Origin: Ruminococcaceae bacterium UBA6353
GTDB taxonomy: Bacteria; Bacillota; Clostridia; Oscillospirales; Acutalibacteraceae
Assembly: GCA_002437905.1 (NCBI GenBank)
Contig: DJRT01000009.1
Span: forward strand, 27,908-91,907
DNA length: 64,000 nucleotides
Direction: 5' to 3'
A program made the position numbers and the translations under genes. Of this stretch, positions 9,538 to 16,934 are shown piece by piece. The notes under the pieces are model-generated. The model had not been told where the DNA came from and did not search any database. It worked only from the letters and a program-made list of their open reading frames with translations. How positions within the stretch are numbered: the stretch's first letter is position 1; every line of letters starts with the position of its first letter.

Positions 9538-10434
9538 TTATTTGCGCATATCGATAAATTTGCCGTCCAGCACATCCTTAAGGTACTGGCCGTACTGGTT
9601 TTTCTTCAGGGTCTCGTAGGTTGCCAGCACATCCTCGCGCGTGATCCAGCCATTGCGGTAGGCGATCTCCTCCAGACAGGCGATCTTGCGGTGCTGGTGC
9701 TGCTCGATGGTCTTTACAAAGTTGGTGGCATCCACCAGGCTTTCGTGTGTGCCGGTGTCCAGCCAGGTGAAGCCCTGCCCCAGCAGCTCAACATTCAGCT
9801 GCCCCTGCTCAAGGTAGAGGCGGTTGAGGTCGGTAACCTCCAGCTCGCCGCGCCAGGAGGGCTTCAGGTTCTTGGCGTACTCCACCACGCGGTTATCGAA
9901 GAAGTACAGGCCGGTCACGCAGTAGTTGCTCTTGGGCTGCTTCGGCTTTTCCTCAATGGAAACGGCGCGTCCCTCGGCATCAAATTCCACAATACCAAAG
10001 CGCTCCGGATCCTCGACATAGTAGCCAAACACGGTGGCGCCGCGGCCGTGCTCGGCGTTGTCCACGGCGGCCAGCAGCCGTTTCTGCAGGCCGTGGCCGG
10101 CAAAAATGTTATCGCCCAGCACCATGGCGACTGTGTCGTCGCCGATGAAGTCGGCGCCGATCACGAATGCCTGCGCCAGGCCGTCCGGCGAGGGCTGCAC
10201 CGCATAGCTCAGGTGTACGCCGAACTGGTGGCCGTCACCCAGCAGATCCTCAAAGCGCGGTGTGTCCTGCGGGGTGGAGATCAGCAGAATATCCCGGATG
10301 CCGGCAGTCATCAGCACCGACAGGGGGTAGTAGATCATCGGTTTGTCATAGATAGGAAGGAGCTGCTTGGATGTGACCTTGGTCAGCGGGTACAGGCGGG
10401 TGCCGGAGCCGCCGGCCAAAATAATTCCTTTCAC
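9538..10434 (-). CDS. rfbA: Glucose-1-phosphate thymidylyltransferase
   Basis: First enzyme of dTDP-L-rhamnose synthesis: glucose-1-phosphate + dTTP to dTDP-glucose. The product is 298 residues from a GTG start at 10434 (VKGIILAGGSGTRLYPLT). This start is chosen because an AAGGAGG site lies about 10 nt upstream and because the LAGGSGTRLYP nucleotidyltransferase motif should be N-terminal; the open frame to 10518 is spurious. Other family motifs: SKQLLPIYDKPMIYYPLS, VLGDNIF, EEKPKQPKSNY, WLDTGTHESL. It is the first gene of the capsule operon, behind a minus-strand promoter at 10530-10558. Confidence 0.96.
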   Translation of the reverse strand: MKGIILAGGSGTRLYPLTKVTSKQLLPIYDKPMIYYPLSVLMTAGIRDILLISTPQDTPRFEDLLGDGHQFGVHLSYAVQPSPDGLAQAFVIGADFIGDDTVAMVLGDNIFAGHGLQKRLLAAVDNAEHGRGATVFGYYVEDPERFGIVEFDAEGRAVSIEEKPKQPKSNYCVTGLYFFDNRVVEYAKNLKPSWRGELEVTDLNRLYLEQGQLNVELLGQGFTWLDTGTHESLVDATNFVKTIEQHQHRKIACLEEIAYRNGWITREDVLATYETLKKNQYGQYLKDVLDGKFIDMRK

Positions 10435-10529
10435 AGAGTATAGTCCTCCTTGTGATCTTTTCATCTTTTCCGTTGCGGCAGCGGGCGGCTGTCGGCGGTT
10501 GGCCGATGCACCGCGCACTGCACGAGTGC

Positions 10530-10558
10530 ATTATACACCTTTTATTGCCAGGAAGCAA
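10530..10558 (-). promoter_or_regulatory. Sigma-A-type promoter of the rfb/capsule operon
   Basis: On the minus strand TTGCTT (10558-10553) is followed after 17 bp by a perfect TATAAT (10535-10530). It points toward rfbA and would give a leader of roughly 90 nt. Consensus match 4/6 and 6/6. Confidence 0.6.
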
Positions 10559-10927
10559 GAAAAAAATGCAAATGCTTCCACACAGGGGCGGCGATGAAAG
10601 GGTGCCGGACGCTGCCTTTGCCGGCGCTGCTCAGGGAAATGGGCCTGCGCATGCGGCGATAATGCAATATCGCGCACTGGATTATGCAAATCCGTCGGGT
10701 GTACGCCTTTGCAACGAAAAACGGCGCGCAAGTGCTGTGTTTGCGTGTGAAAAACAGATTTTCGCATAAATTGACTGCCAACAATTGGCTTTATTCTGCG
10801 GATTTTTGGATGCGTGTTCGCTATATGCGAACAAAATTGGGACGCTGTTTTTGCTGCGGCAGACTGCCTTGTAGATTAAAATGTGCAGGAAAATTCGAAA
10901 AAACCTGCATTTTTTTGCAAAAAACCG
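10559..10927. other. Divergent intergenic region
   Basis: Gene-free stretch between the capsule operon promoter (leftward) and the liv promoter (rightward). It is more AT-rich toward the right end. I see no convincing coding frame, RNA gene or repeat in it. Confidence 0.5.
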
Positions 10928-10956
10928 TTGACAACGGTCGTCGAGCGGCGTATAAT
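10928..10956 (+). promoter_or_regulatory. Consensus sigma-A promoter of the liv operon
   Basis: TTGACA at 10928-10933 and TATAAT at 10951-10956, exactly 17 bp apart. Both hexamers are perfect, upstream of livJ (start 11025). Confidence 0.85.
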
Positions 10957-11024
10957 CACTTCATTGTATTAAAGGACTGGGCGGTACAGGCGTGATCGTC
11001 CGGGCCTGATGGGAGGAAATCAGA

Positions 11025-12194
11025 ATGAAAAAGCTATTGGCAATTGTATTGGCAGCGGCTGCGCTGTGCCTGTGTCTGGCCGGCTGCGGCGGCACCTCCG
11101 CCGGCGGCGAGAAGGTCGTCAAGATCGGTGTTTTCGAGCCGGCTTCCGGCGCCAACGGTGCCGGCGGCAAGCAGGAGACGCTGGGTATTGAGTATGCCCA
11201 GTCCGTGCAGCCGACGGTGGAGATCAACGGCGAGACCTACAAGGTGGAGCTGGTTGAGGTGGATAACCAGTCGGCGGATGATAAGGCTGTTACGGCCGCG
11301 GCCGATCTGGTCAACAAGGGCGTGTCCGTGGTGCTTGGCTCCTACGGCTCCTCGGTGTCCATAGCCGCCTCGCCGACCTTCAAGGAGGCAAATATCCCCG
11401 CCATCGGCGTGACCTGCACCAATGCCCAGGTTACCCAGGACAACAAGCACTACTTCCGCATCTGCTTCCTGGATCCTTTCCAGGGCTCCGTGCTGGCCAA
11501 GTATGCCTATGATAACGGTATCCGCACCGCCTATACGCTGGCGGAGCTGGGCAATGCCTACGACCTGGGTCTGGCCAGCAGCTTCAAGGAGGCTTTCGAG
11601 AAGCTGGGCGGCAAGGTGATCGCCGACAACTTCCCCACCAACCAGGCGGACTTCACCTCCTACATCACCAATGCTAAGCAGAGCGGCGCTGAGGCTATTT
11701 TCGCCCCCACCTCGCTGTCCTATGCACAGCTGATCGTAGAGGCGGCTGCTACGCAGAAGGTCGGTGTGCCGCTGTATGCCGGCGATACCTGGGACAGCAA
11801 TGTGATCCTGGAGGCTGCCAAGGGTAAGGATGTGACCATCAACATCACCACCTTCTATCAGGAGGGCGGTAATAAAGAGTTTGATGACGGCTTCAAGGCG
11901 TGGCTGAATGCCAACCCGCAGAAGCTGACCAACAATGGCGGCAACGATGTGGTTTCCGCTGTGTCGGCGATGGGCTATGATGCCTACTTCACCGCGCTGG
12001 AGGCCATCAAGGCGGCCAATTCCACCGATTCCGCCAAGGTGATGGAGGCGCTGTGGAATGTCAGCTACAAGGGCGTGACCGGCGATATCAAGTTTGATTC
12101 GGTCAACGGCGATGCCGAGCGTACCGTGGCATACATCAAGTCGGCCAACACCGAGACCGGCGCCTGGGACTTCGTGAAGGAGCAGGGCGTCTGA
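11025..12194 (+). CDS. livJ: Branched-chain amino acid ABC transporter, substrate-binding lipoprotein
   Basis: A 389-residue Liv-type binding protein. MKKLLAIVLAAAALCLCLAGC is a lipoprotein signal peptide with lipobox LAGC (Cys about residue 21), so the protein is anchored to the outer face of the membrane. The mature part has typical periplasmic-binding-protein type I features: VKIGVFEPASGANGAGGK at the start, GSYGSSVSIAASP, and ATQKVGVPLYAGDTWD. A GGGAGG site precedes the ATG. It captures Leu/Ile/Val or a similar amino acid for LivHMGF. A hairpin with a T-run after the gene probably lets most transcripts end here. Confidence 0.93.
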   Translation: MKKLLAIVLAAAALCLCLAGCGGTSAGGEKVVKIGVFEPASGANGAGGKQETLGIEYAQSVQPTVEINGETYKVELVEVDNQSADDKAVTAAADLVNKGVSVVLGSYGSSVSIAASPTFKEANIPAIGVTCTNAQVTQDNKHYFRICFLDPFQGSVLAKYAYDNGIRTAYTLAELGNAYDLGLASSFKEAFEKLGGKVIADNFPTNQADFTSYITNAKQSGAEAIFAPTSLSYAQLIVEAAATQKVGVPLYAGDTWDSNVILEAAKGKDVTINITTFYQEGGNKEFDDGFKAWLNANPQKLTNNGGNDVVSAVSAMGYDAYFTALEAIKAANSTDSAKVMEALWNVSYKGVTGDIKFDSVNGDAERTVAYIKSANTETGAWDFVKEQGV

Positions 12195-12215
12195 TCCGCA
12201 AAGGCTTGCATAACC

Positions 12216-12259
12216 GGCAAGGTCGGATGCCATCATTCGGCATTCGGCCTTGCCTTTTT
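12216..12259 (+). terminator. Leaky terminator between livJ and livH
   Basis: Inverted repeat with arms GGCAAGG-TCGGATGCC and GGCATTCGG-CCTTGCC followed by TTTTT. It lies inside the operon, as is common after binding-protein genes that must be made in excess. Confidence 0.7.
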
Positions 12260-12316
12260 CAGAAGTGAACGCACCGCTGCCGCTGCGCCGGCACAGGGTG
12301 CAAGGGAGGAAAACGC

Positions 12317-13195
12317 ATGGATTATCTTTTGGCAGGGATTTCCGTCGGCGGCCAGTATGCACTGATCGCCATCGGCTACACCATGGTTTACGGCATCCTG
12401 CGCCTGATCAACTTCGCCCATGGCGATATCTTCATGGTGGCCGGCCTGCTGATGGTGTATGCCACAACGGCAATGCCTCTGTATATCTCCATCCCGCTGG
12501 TGCTGGTGCTGACGGTCATCCTCGGCTTTGCCGTGGAGCGGGTGGCCTATAAGCCGCTGCGCACGGCTCCCCGGATGTCCGTGATGATCTCGGCCATCGG
12601 TGTTTCCTACACACTGCAGAATGTGGCGCTGTACGCAACCGGCGGTCTGGCGAAGGTGTACCCCTCGATCCCCGGCCTGTCGAACACCGTTACGGTGTTT
12701 GGGGCAACCACCAAGTGGGTGACCCTGATCACCCCGGTGCTGACCATCACGCTGGTGCTGGGGTTGGTGGCGCTGATCAAGTTTACCAAGATCGGTATTG
12801 CCATGCGGGCGGTTTCCAAGGATTTTGAAACCTCGCAGCTGATGGGTATTAAGATCAACCGGGTTATCAGCGCAACCTTTATTATCGGCTCACTGCTGGC
12901 AGCGGTCGGATCGGTGCTGTATTTCAGCAATTATCCCTCCGTGACGCCCACCTCCGGCTCCATGCCCGGCCTTAAGTCCTTTGTGGCGGCGGTTTTCGGC
13001 GGCATCGGCTCCATTCCGGGTGCGGTAATCGGCGCCTTTATCATCGGTATCTGCGAAAACCTGATCCGCGCGGTGAATGTCGGCGGCGTGAGCATGACGA
13101 CCTTCTCCGACGCCTTTACATTTGCCCTGCTGATCGTTATTCTCTGCGTCAAGCCCACCGGCCTGTTCGGCGAGAAGACGACAGAAAAGGTTTAA
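12317..13195 (+). CDS. livH: Branched-chain amino acid ABC transporter permease LivH
   Basis: A 292-residue membrane permease with about eight hydrophobic segments. It opens MDYLLAGISVGGQYALIAIG and has YGILRLINFAHGDIFMVAG, a hallmark of LivH proteins. The cytoplasmic loop with AMRAVSKDFETSQLMGI is the EAA-like contact site for the ATPases. It forms the channel with LivM. A GGGAGG site lies before the ATG. It is the second gene of the liv operon, 122 bp after livJ. Confidence 0.95.
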   Translation: MDYLLAGISVGGQYALIAIGYTMVYGILRLINFAHGDIFMVAGLLMVYATTAMPLYISIPLVLVLTVILGFAVERVAYKPLRTAPRMSVMISAIGVSYTLQNVALYATGGLAKVYPSIPGLSNTVTVFGATTKWVTLITPVLTITLVLGLVALIKFTKIGIAMRAVSKDFETSQLMGIKINRVISATFIIGSLLAAVGSVLYFSNYPSVTPTSGSMPGLKSFVAAVFGGIGSIPGAVIGAFIIGICENLIRAVNVGGVSMTTFSDAFTFALLIVILCVKPTGLFGEKTTEKV

Positions 13196-13208
13196 GGAGG
13201 GGGACAGT

Positions 13209-14363
13209 ATGCGCATTGCAAACGCGAAGGACAAAAAGCGGAACCTGCTTGGCAACCTGCTGCTGCTGGCCGCTCTGCTGATCGTCCTGATCTATATTGA
13301 TATGACCCGCAGCTCCTTCGATATCATTGTCAAGGTGCTGCAAAAGGGCTGTGTGTATGCCATCGTGGCGGTTTCTATGAACCTGCTTAATGGCTTTACC
13401 GGGCTGTTTTCGCTCGGCCAGGCCGGCTTTATGCTGATCGGCGCGTATGTGTACTCTGTCTTTTCAGTGGATGATGCCAGCCGCGAGATGGTATACAGCT
13501 TTTCCGGTAAGCCGCTGATCAACTTCCAGCTTCCGATCCTGCTGGCGATCCTGCTGGCGGGCATCGCGGCGGCGCTCTTTGCTTTCCTGATCGGCCTGCC
13601 GGTGCTCAAGCTGAAAAGCGACTATCTGGCCATTGCCACACTGGGCTTTGCCGAGATCCTGCGCACCATCATCCAGTGGGATAAGCTTGGTCCCCTGACC
13701 AACGGTTCTTTCCCCATCAGTAAGCTGAATACCTTCAAAGACCTGCTCAGCAACGGCCCGCTGCGCAAGCTGTCCTTTGTCATGCCGTTTTTCCTGGTGG
13801 CGGTGGTGTGCATCACGGTCATTGCCCTGATGATCCGCTCCACCTACGGCCGCGCCTTTAAGGCGATCCGGGACGATGAGGTGGCGGCAGAGGCCATGGG
13901 GATCAACCTGGCCCGGCACAAGATGCTCAGCTTTGTCACCAGCTCCTTCTTCGCCGGCATCGGCGGGGCAATGTACGCGGTGTTTGTCGGCTCCACCAAT
14001 GCGGCGCCGTTCACCTCGGCCATGACCTACGAGATCCTGCTGATCGTGGTGATCGGCGGTATCGGCTCTATTACCGGTTCCATCCTGGCCAGCCTGCTGT
14101 ACATTGCTTCGCAGGAGTGGTGGCTGCGCGGGCTGGATAGCGGTACCTTCCTCGGAATTACCTCCCCGATGTTCCGCAATGGCTTCCGGCTGGTGGTTTT
14201 CTCCGTGATCATCATGATCTTCGTGCTGTTCTTCCGCCGGGGCATCATGGGCGACCGTGAGTTCAGCTCCCTTGGGATAGCGCGGGCTATTGCCGGTGTG
14301 CCGCGCCGTGTGCGCGCACTGTTTGCCCGCAGGCCCGGCAAAGCGAAGGAGGCGGCAAAATGA
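13209..14363 (+). CDS. livM: Branched-chain amino acid ABC transporter permease LivM
   Basis: A 384-residue permease, multi-spanning, partner of LivH. Recognisable family stretches are MNLLNGFTGLFSLGQAGFM, the SDYLAIATLGFAEILR segment, and the coupling loop AFKAIRDDEVAAEAMGIN. The C-terminus is basic and cytoplasmic. The ATG follows an AAGGAGG site 13 bp after livH. Its stop overlaps the livG start (ATGA), indicating coupled translation. Confidence 0.95.
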   Translation: MRIANAKDKKRNLLGNLLLLAALLIVLIYIDMTRSSFDIIVKVLQKGCVYAIVAVSMNLLNGFTGLFSLGQAGFMLIGAYVYSVFSVDDASREMVYSFSGKPLINFQLPILLAILLAGIAAALFAFLIGLPVLKLKSDYLAIATLGFAEILRTIIQWDKLGPLTNGSFPISKLNTFKDLLSNGPLRKLSFVMPFFLVAVVCITVIALMIRSTYGRAFKAIRDDEVAAEAMGINLARHKMLSFVTSSFFAGIGGAMYAVFVGSTNAAPFTSAMTYEILLIVVIGGIGSITGSILASLLYIASQEWWLRGLDSGTFLGITSPMFRNGFRLVVFSVIIMIFVLFFRRGIMGDREFSSLGIARAIAGVPRRVRALFARRPGKAKEAAK

Positions 14364-15202
14364 AGAATGTACTTCGCCTGGAAAATGTAACCATGCAGTT
14401 CGGCGGCGTTGTGGCCGTCAATAACCTCAGCATGGAGGTCAACGAGGGGGAGATCGTGGCGCTAATCGGCCCGAACGGCGCCGGCAAGACCACGGCTTTC
14501 AACGCCGTGACCGGTGTTTATCAGCCTACCAATGGTGCGATCTACTTCCATGACCAAAAGATCCTCGAAAACCATCCCACCGGGAAGATGAAGAAGCTGT
14601 ACGCCGGCGAAAACGCCGGGCAGTACGCTCACCGGATAGTCAAGACACCCGACAAGCTGACCGCGCTCGGTATGGCGCGCACCTTCCAGAACATCCGCCT
14701 GTTCAAATCCATGACGGTGTTTGAGAATGTGCTGGTGGCTACCCACCTGCGCCGCACCTCCAACCTGTTCACCGCCACCTTCCTGCTCAACCGCAAAGAA
14801 GAAAAGGCGATGCGCCAGCGGGTGGATGAGCTGCTGAAGATCGTGGAGCTGGAGGATGTAAAGGATGAGCTGGCGACCAGCCTGCCCTATGGCAAGCAGC
14901 GCAAGCTGGAGATCGCCCGCGCGCTGGCCACGCAGCCCACACTGCTGCTGCTGGATGAGCCGGCAGCCGGCATGAACCCGCAGGAGACGGAGGAGCTGAC
15001 GGCCTTTATCCGCCGCATCCGCGACCAGTTCCATCTGACAGTGCTGCTCATCGAGCACCATATGAATTTGGTGATGGATATTTCCGACCGTATCTATGTG
15101 ATTGATTTCGGCAAAAAGATCGCCGAGGGAACGCCTGCCGAGGTGCAGGCCAACCAGCGGGTGATTGATGCCTATCTGGGGGTGACGGAAGACGATGAGT
15201 GA
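14360..15202 (+). CDS. livG: Branched-chain amino acid ABC transporter ATPase LivG
   Basis: A 280-residue ABC ATPase. The Walker A motif GPNGAGKTT is at about residues 36-44. The signature is degenerate, LPYGKQRKLEIARAL, as usual in LivG, where LSYG replaces LSGG. Walker B is LLLLDEPAAGMN, with the H-loop in LLIEHHMNLVM. It hydrolyses ATP at the inner membrane face to drive LivHM. It overlaps livM by 4 bp and livF by 8 bp. Confidence 0.95.
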   Translation: MKNVLRLENVTMQFGGVVAVNNLSMEVNEGEIVALIGPNGAGKTTAFNAVTGVYQPTNGAIYFHDQKILENHPTGKMKKLYAGENAGQYAHRIVKTPDKLTALGMARTFQNIRLFKSMTVFENVLVATHLRRTSNLFTATFLLNRKEEKAMRQRVDELLKIVELEDVKDELATSLPYGKQRKLEIARALATQPTLLLLDEPAAGMNPQETEELTAFIRRIRDQFHLTVLLIEHHMNLVMDISDRIYVIDFGKKIAEGTPAEVQANQRVIDAYLGVTEDDE

Positions 15203-15908
15203 TCTCTTACAAGTGCGTGATCTGCAGGTGCATTTCGGCGGCATCCGTGCCGTGGACGGTATCTCGCTGGATGTGGAGCAGGGCAAAATCGTTACGCTGA
15301 TCGGCGCCAACGGCGCCGGTAAATCCACCATTTTACGCTGCACGGCCGGCATTGTGCACCCGCAGGGCGGCGAGATCCTGTTTGAAGGCGAAAACATTCT
15401 GGGAATGTCGCCGGACAAGATCGTTTCCCGCGGCATCACGCTGGTGCCGGAGGGGCGGCGGGTGTTCCCGAACCTCACGGTGCTGGAGAACCTGCGTGTG
15501 GGCGCCTATTTGCGCAAGGATGATCTGACAGAGGATCTGGAGTATGTCTACTCGCTGTTTCCGCGCCTGAAGGAGCGGCACTGGCAGCTGGCCGGCACCC
15601 TTTCCGGCGGTGAGCAGCAGATGCTGGCGGTCGGCCGGGCGCTGATGAGCCGGCCGAAGCTGATCATGATGGATGAACCGTCGCTCGGCCTGGCGCCGCT
15701 GGTGGTGCAGGACATCTTTGATATTATCCGCACCATCAATGAGAGCGGGATCACCGTGCTGCTGATCGAGCAGAATGCCAATATGGCGCTGAAGATCGCG
15801 CACCGCGGCTATGTGATCGAGACCGGGCATATCACCATGACCGGCACCGGCGCGGAGCTGCTGGCGGATGAGCGGGTAAAAGAAGCTTACCTTGGCAAAT
15901 CGAAATAA
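15195..15908 (+). CDS. livF: Branched-chain amino acid ABC transporter ATPase LivF
   Basis: A 237-residue ABC ATPase, second nucleotide-binding subunit of the importer. Walker A GANGAGKST (about residues 34-42), signature LSGGEQQMLAVGRALM, Walker B KLIMMDEPSLGLAP and the H/Q-loop region LLIEQNANMALKIA are all present. It is the last gene of the operon, with a hairpin 15 bp further on. Length is normal for LivF. Confidence 0.95.
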   Translation: MSDLLQVRDLQVHFGGIRAVDGISLDVEQGKIVTLIGANGAGKSTILRCTAGIVHPQGGEILFEGENILGMSPDKIVSRGITLVPEGRRVFPNLTVLENLRVGAYLRKDDLTEDLEYVYSLFPRLKERHWQLAGTLSGGEQQMLAVGRALMSRPKLIMMDEPSLGLAPLVVQDIFDIIRTINESGITVLLIEQNANMALKIAHRGYVIETGHITMTGTGAELLADERVKEAYLGKSK

Positions 15909-15922
15909 ACGGCATTTTTCAC

Positions 15923-15960
15923 AAGGCCCTCGGATAGCGTAAAAGCGATCCGGGGGCCTT
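15923..15960. terminator. Hairpin between convergent livF and araC genes
   Basis: Arms AAGGCCCTCGGAT and ATCCGGGGGCCTT pair over 13 bp with one G-U. No clear T-run follows on the plus strand; GTGAAAAATG follows on the minus strand. A likely, possibly two-way, terminator. Confidence 0.5.
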
Positions 15961-15974
15961 GCTGCAGTATTTGT

Positions 15975-16814
15975 CTATTTCGGGTGGCCGCCGATGGGGC
16001 ATCCGTGTTTGGAGATAGCTGCCTGCTGTGCACGGTAATGTTTTGGTGTGGTGCCATATTTTTCTTTGAAACAGCGTAAGAAATGTGACAGATTTTCATA
16101 TCCGCAGGCGTAGCCTATTTCTGTGACGGTGGCAGAGGTTTCACATAGCAGCGTGGCCGCGTGACAGAGCTTGAGGGCATTTGTATATTGGCAAAATCCC
16201 ATGCCGATGTAAGCTTTGAACACCCGTGAAAGGTGTTCGGGTGTTACGCTCAGCTCGCGAGCAAGCTGCTGTAAGCTCATGACAGCGGGAAATTGCTCGT
16301 TTATTCTTCGCAGAGCCTTGGCGGCGAGAGGGGTGCCGGGTGCGGTTATGTGGTTTTTGAGAGCGGCACCATCCTTTGTCAGCCGAAGCACAAGGGCGTT
16401 GAGCAAAAGGGTGAGGTAGGTTTCATCTTCGCGGTGTGTATATGCGTCGGCAAACAGGTTCGGCAAAAGGGTGTTTGGTTCAAGATGGGTGAGCAGCATA
16501 GAGGCTTCCGGCGGCGGGAGGCAGAGGCAGCTTTCTTCAAAGGTGACTTTGATAAACTGTGCATGGCAGCTGTCTTTCACATCAACCTTGTGAAAATCAA
16601 AAGGCGAAATCAGTACAGCTGTTAGGCTGTCTATGCGTATACGGTGCTCATTGACGGAAATGCAGCCATCAAATGGTTGATAAAGGAGCATTTCGTAGCA
16701 GGTATGTATGTGAAGAGGATAACAAAACACCGTGTCCGTCTGCACGGAAAGCTTGCCGGGAGATATACTGATCCGTTCGATTGCCGTCTTTTCTTCTTTT
16801 TTGGCACAGCTCAT
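15975..16814 (-). CDS. AraC-family transcriptional regulator
   Basis: A 279-residue regulator. The N-terminal half looks like a cupin ligand-sensing domain (HIHTCYEMLLYQPFDGCISV). The C-terminal 100 residues hold two helix-turn-helix units: MSLQQLARELSVTPEHLSRVF and the second helix near ATVTEIGYACGYENLSHFLR, followed by FKEKYGTTPKHYR, the AraC signature. It is divergent from the GH5-like hydrolase at 16935 and shares the intergenic palindrome, so it very likely controls that gene and itself. The ligand is probably a sugar, judged from context only. Confidence 0.9.
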   Translation of the reverse strand: MSCAKKEEKTAIERISISPGKLSVQTDTVFCYPLHIHTCYEMLLYQPFDGCISVNEHRIRIDSLTAVLISPFDFHKVDVKDSCHAQFIKVTFEESCLCLPPPEASMLLTHLEPNTLLPNLFADAYTHREDETYLTLLLNALVLRLTKDGAALKNHITAPGTPLAAKALRRINEQFPAVMSLQQLARELSVTPEHLSRVFKAYIGMGFCQYTNALKLCHAATLLCETSATVTEIGYACGYENLSHFLRCFKEKYGTTPKHYRAQQAAISKHGCPIGGHPK

Positions 16815-16884
16815 ATTGGTTCACCACATCAAAAAATAGGAGTTTTTTGTGAAAAAAGTGCAAGAATTTGCGCAAAAACTGCAA

Positions 16885-16918
16885 TATAATCATACCACAG
16901 GCTGTGGTATATTGTCAA
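16885..16918. promoter_or_regulatory. Divergent promoters with a shared palindromic operator
   Basis: On the minus strand TTGACA (16918-16913) and TATGAT (16894-16889) are 18 bp apart and face araC. On the plus strand TATAAT (16885-16890) faces the hydrolase gene and has no good -35, as expected for an activator-dependent promoter. A perfect 9-1-9 palindrome, ATACCACAG-G-CTGTGGTAT (16892-16910), fills the araC spacer and lies just after the plus-strand -10. Confidence 0.6.
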
Positions 16919-16934
16919 TTTGCGGGGGATTATT

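Noticed and set aside
16892..16910. Palindrome read as a terminator
   Set aside because: Only 9-bp arms with a 1-nt centre, no T-run, and it lies within promoters of divergent genes.
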